A stretch of DNA of 34,389 bases from Pseudobutyrivibrio sp. (GTDB taxonomy: Bacteria > Bacillota > Clostridia > Lachnospirales > Lachnospiraceae). The position numbers were made by a program, and so were the translations under genes. How positions within the stretch are numbered: the stretch's first letter is position 1; the number at the start of each line of letters is the position of its first letter. Location of the stretch: assembly GCA_024681435.1 (NCBI GenBank), contig JAILAV010000167.1, forward strand, positions 1-34,389, in the 5' to 3' direction. Of this stretch, positions 15,451 to 23,303 are shown in pieces. The notes under the pieces were generated by a model that was not told the DNA's origin, ran no database searches, and worked only from the letters and a program-made list of their open reading frames with translations.

Positions 15451-16515
15451 CTACTGTGTTCTTTTTAAAATTTTTTGATTTATAAAATTTACTATATTTC
15501 TCACAAGCATTGCCATTGCAAGCATTATGATAATTTCAGTGACAAATAAGGCTACTATCTGTTTATGTCCCATTATCTGACCCTCAATATTATCACCTAT
15601 ATAGTAAATAATAATGTGATGAACCAGGAAAACCTCGTAGGACAGGGCACATATTTTTTCTATTAATTTATCCAATACAGTGTCTTTAAGCTTAATATTA
15701 TCTGAAGAAAAGAAATATATAAATATTGCTATGGCATATATTAGATTAACAATTGCTGTTGGCATTGGTATAACAGGCTTAAAACCCATTCCAATTATTA
15801 TAATCAAAAATGACACTAGCCATAATGCTCTTCTAAATGATTTCTTCTCCATTAAGCCAGGAATTTCAGTAATCAAAAACATTCCCAGAATAAAATCATA
15901 GGCTTTAACAAATACATTTGTCCAAGGTGAAATAGAAAAAAAGTTACCATAGTTTAAAACTACATAATAAACAGTTGCTACAAGGATAGTTACATATCTA
16001 TTCTTTTTCATGCAAAATCTAAAAACCGGAAAAAGCACATAAAGCATAATAAGCGCTCCAAGGAACCATTCACCTACATGAAGACTGAATGTTGGAAAGA
16101 ACTGCTCAAAATAACCATCCATTCCAAGGAAATTAAAAATTATTTTGGCCTTTGAAATAAATGGAAAATACGATAACCATTCTCTCTTAAGAGCTAAAGA
16201 TGCAACAAGTGTAAAAATCTCAACAACATAAAATGGGATTAAAAGCTTAGTGAATCTGCGGCGATAGAAATCCTTTAAATCCCATTTTCTCATGCTTGAA
16301 AGCATAAGACCTGCTCCTGAGAGCATAAAGAACAGGCTTACACCTATTATTGCTATATGAAGATTTGAATTGGAATACTGGATTAATGAGCCTTTTTCTG
16401 GATCAAAATTGCCCTTTTGCTCCAATTCAAATATAAAATGATAGACTATTATAAATGCGAAAGCTAATACTCGCATCCAGCTCATGGCGCGAAATCTAGT
16501 GTTTTGCGTACTCAA
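15451..16515 (-). CDS. Membrane acyltransferase, acyltransferase-3 family (OafA-like)
   Basis: The 354-residue polytopic protein has roughly ten membrane helices. The N-terminus carries the catalytic-histidine region IIVYHF followed by GVSLFFMLSGAGLMLS and FYRRRFTKLLIPFY, typical of enzymes that O-acetylate sugars of surface polysaccharides, peptidoglycan or glycolipids. A second histidine pair (LVHHIIIYY) lies near the C-terminus. The frame opens with TTG at 16515, with AGGAGG about 11 bases upstream; an ATG ten codons in is an alternative start. It sits about 40 bases after the hybrid kinase with no terminator between, so it is probably cotranscribed with it. The acyl acceptor is unknown. 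Confidence 0.85.
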   Translation of the reverse strand: MSTQNTRFRAMSWMRVLAFAFIIVYHFIFELEQKGNFDPEKGSLIQYSNSNLHIAIIGVSLFFMLSGAGLMLSSMRKWDLKDFYRRRFTKLLIPFYVVEIFTLVASLALKREWLSYFPFISKAKIIFNFLGMDGYFEQFFPTFSLHVGEWFLGALIMLYVLFPVFRFCMKKNRYVTILVATVYYVVLNYGNFFSISPWTNVFVKAYDFILGMFLITEIPGLMEKKSFRRALWLVSFLIIIIGMGFKPVIPMPTAIVNLIYAIAIFIYFFSSDNIKLKDTVLDKLIEKICALSYEVFLVHHIIIYYIGDNIEGQIMGHKQIVALFVTEIIIMLAMAMLVRNIVNFINQKILKRTQ

Positions 16516-16555
16516 ATTAACCTTTGCCTCCTACCTGCAAATAAAATCACGCCTA

Positions 16556-19500
16556 TTATACCATAACTATATTGTCAGGTAGATGCTTAAGGATAGTTTT
16601 TTCTAGAAGAACTGCATCAATAGGCTTTGCCAGGTATCCATTGAAGCCATAATCAGCATAAAGTGAGCCATCCTCTGATTCCGTATTTGCGGTAAATGCA
16701 TAAACTGGTAAATCAGGATATCTCTTTCTAATTCTTTCGCAGGTCTCTATGCCATCCATGCCAGGCATCAAATGGTCTAGCAACACCACATTAAATGTAC
16801 TTTCCTTTAATTTATCCAGGCATTCCTCGCCAGAGGTTGCTGTGGAAACGAATATCTTTGTGGCAGCTAAAAGTCCCTTAACCACTTCTAGATTCTTTGG
16901 ATTATCATCTACTACAAGAATTGCTGCATCAGGAGCCACAAACAGAGGCTTATATGGGCCAACCTCTTTTTCTTCGATTTCTTCTTTGAAAGCTCCCATA
17001 GGTGTAGCGTCTATAATATTTTGCTCAACTACAAACTTAAACTCAGAGCCTTCGCCATAAACACTATCGCAAGTCAAAACACCATCCATAAGCTCAGCAA
17101 ACTGTCTGGATATATCAAGTCCCAGTCCAGTTCCTTGAACGCCACTATTCTTGCGCTCATCCAGACGCTCAAAGGCCATGAATAATCTATCTTTATCTTC
17201 CTCTTTGACACCTATACCTGTATCTTTAACGCTGAAGCAGAGCTTACAAATATCGCCTTTTATCTCTGCAACAAATATTTTTAAAGTGAATCCACCTTTA
17301 TCGGTGTATTTTACCGCATTTGTCAAAAGATTTAAAACAACCTGTCTGATTTTTGCCGAGTCACCAAATAACTTGGATGGAATATTTTCATCAATATCTA
17401 AATCAAACTTAAGATTCTTCTCATCACTTCTCACTCGAATCATTTTAACCATGCTTCGAACCTGATCCTCCAGAGAATACTCCTGTTCAACCAGATTCAT
17501 TTTTCCTGATTCGATTTTTGATAAATCCAAAAGATTATTAATCAAGCTAAGTAATGATGCTGATGCTGCTTTAATATCCCTGGCATAATTTGTCATTGCC
17601 TTTAAATATTCCTTAGGAACTCCAGTTGAATCCTCTCTCAACATCATCTCATCCATACCCATAATGGTATTGATAGGAGTTCGAATCTCATGTGACATGT
17701 TAGCTAAGAATCTAGATTTTGCAGTGTTTGCACGTTCGACCTCATCCTTTGCAGCCTGAATTTCCTTGTACTGGCGTCTAATAATGGTGGTGCTCATTAT
17801 TCTCCAAACCATCAGACCGATAAGCAATGTAATAATAGCCACAAGCAAGATTCTAACTGCCGTAATTTCCATGAAGCTTGGCTTTTTAATGATTGTAAAG
17901 GTCTCGTCTTGATATATTGAACCGCTGGATTCATCCACTAACTGTATATGAAGAGTGTAATTTCCAGCCTTCAAATCTGTATATTCCAAATCTGTCAGGT
18001 TAATCTGGTTTTCAGTGATACCCTGATCTCCTGCTCCTTCCAAATACATATGAACAAGAGGATTTGATAATGTGTAATTTATAATTGCTGCAGCTATCTG
18101 AATTCGACCAGCCCCTGCAGGAATCACATATGTTCCATCCTCTTCAAGATTAATCACCTGGTCATTACAAACAATCCGCTTTATTCCCACCTTTATTTCG
18201 CTGGATTGATTATAGAATCTGTCTATATTTACCTTACATACACCTTCTCGACCAGCTATGAAAAGATTTCCCTTTTGGTCAGCAGCACAGAATGCATTTC
18301 CAGTTGGAATACTTGCAAGTCCGCTAGATGTATCGTAGAGCTTATAATCATAATGCTCTTTTTCTATTAAGCTATCAGCCTCTACGCAGTATATTCCAAT
18401 GGAAGACATTATCCAGGCATTGTCATTTGAATCAAAATATATATCGAAGTTGTTAGAATATGGGAAATTCTTAACCTCGTATATTTCACCATCTTTCATG
18501 TACTGGATTGAATTTGATGTGATAATCCAGTATAGCTGTCGCTTTTTATCCCATCTAATTCTAAGAATTACATCAGAAGTAAGGCCCTCTTCTCTACCAA
18601 TATGTTTAGCTATGCCGCTGGCGATTTCGTATATGCCGTCACCATCTGTTCCAACATAAATCTTATCATCGCCTCCCTGCTCCAAAGTAAGGACCATAGT
18701 ATTAAGCATTCCCTTAGATTCATCAACTATCTGACCAATCTCACCATTCTTAACTATAGCCACTCCCTCATTGGTTCCGACTATAATCGAACCATCATTG
18801 CAAAGGGCACAACAACGCACTCCATCATCAATAAATCCTGTTTCTTCTGTGTAGCTTGTGATGCCATTGGATTCATTGTATCTAATTAAACCTTTGTTAT
18901 TGTTATATGCACATATCCAGATATTATCGTCTTTATCATTAATGATGCATCTAATTCTGGTTTCTTTTAGGTGTTCAGTCAGTTCATTTTCTACAGGCTT
19001 GTTTTCGTCATCAAGAATCTGTAATCCATTATCAGTTCCAATATAAAGCTTTTCATGGTACAGGCAGGTAGCATTCACAACATCAGGTTCAAGCCCGGCT
19101 TCCTTAGTTAAATTCTCGAAGTTGTTGGTTACAATTTTGGCAACACCTTGTCTTGTGGAAGTGAGCCATAGATTACCCTGATAATCCTCTGTAATCATTT
19201 CTATAGAACTATCCAGAGGAAGATTCTCCAAAAGCTGGAATTCATTATTCTCGCCGAAATATCCAACTTCATTTTCAGCTATAACCCACAATCTATTGCA
19301 CTCATATGAAATCCAGCTAACATTCATGGCCGGAGAAACATCGTACATTCTTAAATTCTCTATAGATGCGCCAAAATTGCCGTAGTAAATTTTGCCTTCA
19401 TGATTTCCCAAGAAGACCTTTCCTCTTTCGCTAGGATTAGCATAGATTGCGGTAATATCACCTATACCTATCTTATCTGCCTTATAAAATTCAATATTTG

Positions 19501-20182
19501 TTTTGCCGGTAATTGAGAATATATGACCGTTTCTGGTATTACCATAAACGATACCACCTGCGCCGGTCATCATTCGAATAATATACTCATTATCTAAAGA
19601 AGCATTATTGATTCTGTGAAGCTTGAGCTTTTCATCTATGAAACAAAGGCCACTGGTAGTTCCAACATAAATAGTTCCATCTTCCCCCTCTGCAAAAGCG
19701 CGGATAGTTGAAGCTGGCAAGCCATCCTTATAAGTGTAATGGGTACTTGTGGTGCCATCCAGCAAAACTATGCCATTGTCATTTGTTCCAACCCATATTC
19801 TTCCTTTGCTATCCTCAAATAAAGTCTTTCCGCTGGTTAAACCATCACTGGAATCCAGTCGTTCAAAATTGGTACCATCACATCTGATTATTCCACTATA
19901 TCCACCAATCCAGACGTAGCCCATACTATCTGCCAAAACACAGTTTGCATCAGATGTAGGCAGTCCGTTTCCTGCATTGTACAATTCTGTGGTGTAACCA
20001 ACTCCATTAATTTGGCCTGTTACAGCGTATCCTCCACCTGTTTTTTTGTGCACAGTGGACGTAGCTGACGATGTGTTTTCGTCAACCGTTGCCTTAACAG
20101 TTATTGGCGCATAGCTTGCAAAGAATAATCCTAGAACCAAAGCATATGCTGTAATTTTTTTTGCCCGTCTAAAAAAAGTCAT
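16556..20182 (-). CDS. Beta-propeller hybrid histidine kinase with receiver domain
   Basis: This 1208-residue sensor begins with a signal-peptide-like helix (to about residue 33). Two repeated-blade propellers of the Reg_prop type fill residues 60-655 (repeats such as VWIGGYSG, IWVGTNDNG, IYVGTTSG, IYVGTDGDG). A Y_Y_Y-like domain (about 685-765) and one membrane helix (about 772-794) follow. The cytoplasm holds HisKA with His831 (ANMSHEIRTPINTIMGM), a HATPase domain (NLLTNAVKY, DTGIGV, GTGLGLDISRQ) and a receiver with Asp1136 and Lys1186. It ends there, without the AraC-type DNA-binding domain of Bacteroides HTCS proteins. The ATG is chosen over a TTG one codon earlier because of the GGGGG site. 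It follows the HD-GYP gene by 22 bases. Ligand unknown; a sugar polymer or cell-surface cue is likely. Confidence 0.93.
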   Translation of the reverse strand: MTFFRRAKKITAYALVLGLFFASYAPITVKATVDENTSSATSTVHKKTGGGYAVTGQINGVGYTTELYNAGNGLPTSDANCVLADSMGYVWIGGYSGIIRCDGTNFERLDSSDGLTSGKTLFEDSKGRIWVGTNDNGIVLLDGTTSTHYTYKDGLPASTIRAFAEGEDGTIYVGTTSGLCFIDEKLKLHRINNASLDNEYIIRMMTGAGGIVYGNTRNGHIFSITGKTNIEFYKADKIGIGDITAIYANPSERGKVFLGNHEGKIYYGNFGASIENLRMYDVSPAMNVSWISYECNRLWVIAENEVGYFGENNEFQLLENLPLDSSIEMITEDYQGNLWLTSTRQGVAKIVTNNFENLTKEAGLEPDVVNATCLYHEKLYIGTDNGLQILDDENKPVENELTEHLKETRIRCIINDKDDNIWICAYNNNKGLIRYNESNGITSYTEETGFIDDGVRCCALCNDGSIIVGTNEGVAIVKNGEIGQIVDESKGMLNTMVLTLEQGGDDKIYVGTDGDGIYEIASGIAKHIGREEGLTSDVILRIRWDKKRQLYWIITSNSIQYMKDGEIYEVKNFPYSNNFDIYFDSNDNAWIMSSIGIYCVEADSLIEKEHYDYKLYDTSSGLASIPTGNAFCAADQKGNLFIAGREGVCKVNIDRFYNQSSEIKVGIKRIVCNDQVINLEEDGTYVIPAGAGRIQIAAAIINYTLSNPLVHMYLEGAGDQGITENQINLTDLEYTDLKAGNYTLHIQLVDESSGSIYQDETFTIIKKPSFMEITAVRILLVAIITLLIGLMVWRIMSTTIIRRQYKEIQAAKDEVERANTAKSRFLANMSHEIRTPINTIMGMDEMMLREDSTGVPKEYLKAMTNYARDIKAASASLLSLINNLLDLSKIESGKMNLVEQEYSLEDQVRSMVKMIRVRSDEKNLKFDLDIDENIPSKLFGDSAKIRQVVLNLLTNAVKYTDKGGFTLKIFVAEIKGDICKLCFSVKDTGIGVKEEDKDRLFMAFERLDERKNSGVQGTGLGLDISRQFAELMDGVLTCDSVYGEGSEFKFVVEQNIIDATPMGAFKEEIEEKEVGPYKPLFVAPDAAILVVDDNPKNLEVVKGLLAATKIFVSTATSGEECLDKLKESTFNVVLLDHLMPGMDGIETCERIRKRYPDLPVYAFTANTESEDGSLYADYGFNGYLAKPIDAVLLEKTILKHLPDNIVMV

Positions 20183-20204
20183 CAATTTGCCCCCAAACCA
20201 ATCA

Positions 20205-22322
20205 TTAATCTTCTCGATACTTTCTTAGAACTCTCTTTACCTCGTCTTCAGCATCAACAAATACTTCTACGCATTTTGGATCAAAGTGTTTTCCCGCATC
20301 ACTTTTAATAATCTCTATGGCTTTTTCATAACTCATAGCGTCCTTGTAAACACGCTTAGAAGTTAATGCGTCAAACACATCTGCAACAGCCATGACTCTT
20401 GCAGATAACGGTATAACTTCTCCCTTTAATCCCTCTGGATATCCTGAGCCATCCCATTTCTCATGGTGATAAGCAGCCATATTTCTGGCTTCCTTTAAAT
20501 AGTTTTCTCCCTGGAAAGTGCTGATTGCCTTTTCCATTATTTTCTTGCCGGCCAAGGTGTGACCCTTCATTATTTCGTATTCCTCATCATTAAGTCGTCC
20601 CGGCTTATTTAATACCGCATCCGGTATATTAATCTTTCCAATATCATGAAGAGGCGCCGCCATCTCCACTTCCGAAATATATTTCTCAGAAAGTCTATTT
20701 GAGTAATAGCCCTTTTTCTTAAGGCCCTCAAGGATAATTCTTACGTAATCAGCTGTTTTTAGAATATGAAAACCGGTGTCCGAATCACGATTTTCCACAA
20801 TATCCGCAAGAGTAATGATTAGACCTGCCTGCATCTGGCTAATAGCCTTTGCCTGGTGTCGCAAATCGTTCATCTGCTCTGCTGTATCTGAGGTCATTTT
20901 GCAAAGAGCATGATACAGGTTTTCCAACTCATCTCCGGTTTTGATTTTCAAACTTTCAAGATGTTTGATATGGTCCTGCAAAAGTGTTGGGTTTTCCGCC
21001 TCGCCCATAAAATCATTAGTACAAGAAACCATAGAATCGATAGGATAAACCAGATAGAATTTTGAGAACCATAAACCTCCTGCCAATATAGTTGCAAGAT
21101 AACCTGAGAATATTAAGGCTATTCTTATGAGATAATCATTTACGAATCTTGACAGATTTGACATATTAACATCTGCGCAAGCGTAGCATATTGTTTTACC
21201 ATTTTTCTTTTTTACCGGATAATATACTGTTGTGAGCCATCCATCTCCATCTTTGGATTCGATTGGATCAATCTCATTTCCTGCGATCAAATCATCAATG
21301 TATGGTTTAACTGCCTCGTCGTAGGGAATCAGCTCACTTGCTGCATATTCAGTTCTTCCTTCATCTTCAATGTCATAAACTATTCGACAACCATCAGCTT
21401 CAGGAATAAGTACATATAAAAATTCCACCGATGGTATGTTTTCTTTAATGCGAGCCAAAGACTCTTTTGTTTCAGTATACCCTGGAGCCACTGTACCTCG
21501 CGTTTTGAAATCTACAATTATACTTGGATCAATTGCTTCTACCGCCATCTTTGCTGCACCATAAGCGCTTTCTGTGGCATCCTTTCTTTCACCTTCAGAA
21601 TATAGGCTGATGCTGATAAATCCCATTACTACAGTGATTGCTAAAGCTGCTGCAATAAGGATTCTAGAAATCTTTCGCTCTAATCGGCCACTATTCTTTC
21701 CATTGTGCACATGTGCTTTAACTTCATCCTGGGTAAGAGGTTTCTGTTTCCATCCTATAGTCCATAAAGCTGTCTTTTGATTCTGTGGAATCAATTTAAA
21801 GATGGTCATAACAATAAAAGCAGACAAACCTTTATCCACTATGTTTAGGCACATATTAATAAAAACAAAGTTAAGGTAAAAATTAGAGTTATATGTAGAA
21901 GCCAATAACTCAGCGGTATCAGACACAGTTTGAAACTGAGGACCGCCCAGAAGTAATACTTGAATAATAGAACTTAGAACACCGGATATAATTCCTATGC
22001 TAAGGATATATTTAAAGATACGAGATGGCTTTTTATATCCTGGCTTTCTCACAAAAGCAGAGGACAACACTGCGATTAATACACTAATAATAGTGTAGTA
22101 TATTGCCATATTATTGATAAAACTACATAACCAATTGGAAAAAACAGCAACAATAAGAGCTGGCACACTACCGGCCAAAAAAGCCACAGCTATTGTGCCT
22201 ATGACATCCAAATATAGCGGAATGTTGAGCATGTACATTACAAACGCTGCTAATACATTAATAAAAACGCCAGCAGCTACAGTTGAAACAACATGCAACC
22301 TTGCTCTATCCATCTCTCTCAT
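20205..22322 (-). CDS. Membrane receptor with HD-GYP phosphodiesterase output
   Basis: This 705-residue protein begins with about five membrane helices (15-175) that resemble the substrate-binding S component of ECF transporters (NIPLYLDVIGTIAVAFLAGS). A further membrane helix (220-241), an extracellular Cache-like domain (about 245-395) and another helix (400-420) follow. A HAMP-like linker (425-490) leads into an HD-GYP domain. Catalytic residues are intact: HDIGK (559-563), His588, HHEKWDGSGYP (619-629) and Asp648. It should hydrolyse c-di-GMP in response to an extracytoplasmic ligand. AGGGG lies 9 bases before the ATG, in a 12-base element shared with the GGDEF gene. It is the first gene of the operon with the propeller kinase. 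Confidence 0.9.
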   Translation of the reverse strand: MREMDRARLHVVSTVAAGVFINVLAAFVMYMLNIPLYLDVIGTIAVAFLAGSVPALIVAVFSNWLCSFINNMAIYYTIISVLIAVLSSAFVRKPGYKKPSRIFKYILSIGIISGVLSSIIQVLLLGGPQFQTVSDTAELLASTYNSNFYLNFVFINMCLNIVDKGLSAFIVMTIFKLIPQNQKTALWTIGWKQKPLTQDEVKAHVHNGKNSGRLERKISRILIAAALAITVVMGFISISLYSEGERKDATESAYGAAKMAVEAIDPSIIVDFKTRGTVAPGYTETKESLARIKENIPSVEFLYVLIPEADGCRIVYDIEDEGRTEYAASELIPYDEAVKPYIDDLIAGNEIDPIESKDGDGWLTTVYYPVKKKNGKTICYACADVNMSNLSRFVNDYLIRIALIFSGYLATILAGGLWFSKFYLVYPIDSMVSCTNDFMGEAENPTLLQDHIKHLESLKIKTGDELENLYHALCKMTSDTAEQMNDLRHQAKAISQMQAGLIITLADIVENRDSDTGFHILKTADYVRIILEGLKKKGYYSNRLSEKYISEVEMAAPLHDIGKINIPDAVLNKPGRLNDEEYEIMKGHTLAGKKIMEKAISTFQGENYLKEARNMAAYHHEKWDGSGYPEGLKGEVIPLSARVMAVADVFDALTSKRVYKDAMSYEKAIEIIKSDAGKHFDPKCVEVFVDAEDEVKRVLRKYRED

Positions 22323-22332
22323 ATACCCCGAC

Positions 22333-22344
22333 CCCTAATCGTTG
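22333..22344 (-). promoter_or_regulatory. CAACGATTAGGG leader element ahead of the HD-GYP gene
   Basis: Identical over 12 bases to the element before the diguanylate cyclase at 10883-10894, and like it ending exactly 10 bases before the ATG. It overlaps the ribosome binding site. Confidence 0.35.
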
Positions 22345-22353
22345 ATGTTACTA

Positions 22354-22385
22354 ATTATAACACAACTGCCGTAGAAATATGTCAA
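22354..22385 (-). promoter_or_regulatory. Extended -10 promoter of the HD-GYP/propeller kinase operon
   Basis: TGTTATAAT (22354-22362 on the minus strand) is a good extended -10. A TTGACA lies at 22380-22385, but the 20-base spacer is long, so the extended -10 probably carries most of the activity. Confidence 0.6.
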
Positions 22386-22390
22386 TAATG

Positions 22391-23077
22391 TTATTTAATT
22401 TTTAGGGTTTTTAAATATTTTTTCTGCTCAGGAGTAATTCTATAACTCTCCACAGCCTTTTGGATAGCTTTATTGTGGGTCCATGTATCAAGTCGCTGTT
22501 CTAGAAGATATGGCACTATAACATCGTATTGTTTAGCCAATGCTGTGGCAAAGTACCATGCTATCATCATATTGATGTAATACTCTTCAGAATGAACATC
22601 AGCAACCATGTCCGTGTATACAATATCAAATTCATCATCCAAAAAATGCTCCATAAGCATTCCAATGGCAAATCTAACTGTGTAAGTGTAATCTGACTCA
22701 ATCCACTCTTCTATTTGCTGTACTAGCTCCATTTTATGCTTCTTGAAAATCTTTGGAGACATCTGGTCACAGGTTGCCCAATTATCCACATATGGCAAAA
22801 ATTCATTTAATCTCTCCAGACACTTATCATAATCCTTCATTTCCGAAATTATAAATGCATGAAGCTGATTCTCATCAAAATAATCATGAGGAAGTGTATC
22901 TAGAAACAGATCTATATCAGGCTCTTTAGCTAATTTCTTAGCAAGCTTTCTAAGCTCAGGTGTACGAACACCTATCATTTTTTCAGGAGCTAGTGTTGGC
23001 ATTAACTTCGCCTGAAAATCTCTATATTTTACGTCCTGAAGACTAAAAAGTTCTTTTTGAATATCCTGATTAGTCAT
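22391..23077 (-). CDS. DNA alkylation repair protein, AlkD-like DNA glycosylase
   Basis: The 228-residue all-helical HEAT-like protein should excise N3- and N7-alkylated purines without flipping the base. The key AlkD residues are present: Trp100 and Asp104 (DNWATCD), Arg135 (TVRFAIG) and Trp174 (IAWYFATAL), with spacing close to Bacillus cereus AlkD. I start it at the ATG ending at 23077, because GGGGG lies six bases upstream; an ATG four codons earlier overlaps that site. The gene is alone, divergent from the AGCS symporter, with a TATAAT on the minus strand at 23136-23141. No SOS-type box was seen. Confidence 0.92.
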   Translation of the reverse strand: MTNQDIQKELFSLQDVKYRDFQAKLMPTLAPEKMIGVRTPELRKLAKKLAKEPDIDLFLDTLPHDYFDENQLHAFIISEMKDYDKCLERLNEFLPYVDNWATCDQMSPKIFKKHKMELVQQIEEWIESDYTYTVRFAIGMLMEHFLDDEFDIVYTDMVADVHSEEYYINMMIAWYFATALAKQYDVIVPYLLEQRLDTWTHNKAIQKAVESYRITPEQKKYLKTLKIK

Positions 23078-23135
23078 AATATCCCCCATAATTAAAAAAC
23101 GTCTATGAACTATGTGCTAAAACAAATCTAATGAG

Positions 23136-23141
23136 ATTATA
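23136..23141 (-). promoter_or_regulatory. Probable -10 of the alkD-like gene
   Basis: A consensus TATAAT on the minus strand lies about 58 bases ahead of the chosen start codon. The -35 match is weak (CTTAAT at 17 bases). Confidence 0.35.
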
Positions 23142-23166
23142 CACCATTCTAATTCAAAATTAAGCC

Positions 23167-23188
23167 ACACTTTCTTACGCTAAAGTGT
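23167..23188. repeat. Inverted repeat in the divergent alkD/AGCS gap
   Basis: ACACTTT (23167-23173) and AAAGTGT (23182-23188) flank an 8-base loop, with a T-rich stretch following on the plus strand. It may be an operator between the divergent genes or a first hairpin of the symporter leader. Confidence 0.4.
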
Positions 23189-23233
23189 AGAATTTTTCTT
23201 TTTAATATGTTATGCTTTCTAATAATTAAGGAT

Positions 23234-23270
23234 AAAGGTGTTCATCGACAATAATGAGCACCTTTTTTTT
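23234..23270 (+). terminator. Leader terminator upstream of the AGCS symporter (possible attenuator)
   Basis: A 12-bp stem with one wobble (23234-23245 with 23254-23265) and an 8-base loop runs straight into eight T (23263-23270). It ends 33 bases before the symporter ATG on the same strand, with no gene upstream on the plus strand for it to terminate. That makes premature termination of the symporter mRNA or the end of a small RNA the likely roles. Confidence 0.75.
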
Positions 23271-23303
23271 ATAATATTCTATTAATACTCGGGAGGATTT
23301 AAC

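Noticed and set aside
16556-20182. A Bacteroides-type HTCS one-protein regulator
   Set aside because: The sensor part is similar, but the protein ends at the receiver domain with no AraC-type DNA-binding domain.
23100-23303. Glycine riboswitch for the AGCS symporter
   Set aside because: The leader is short and no glycine aptamer core was recognised; only the terminator is supported.
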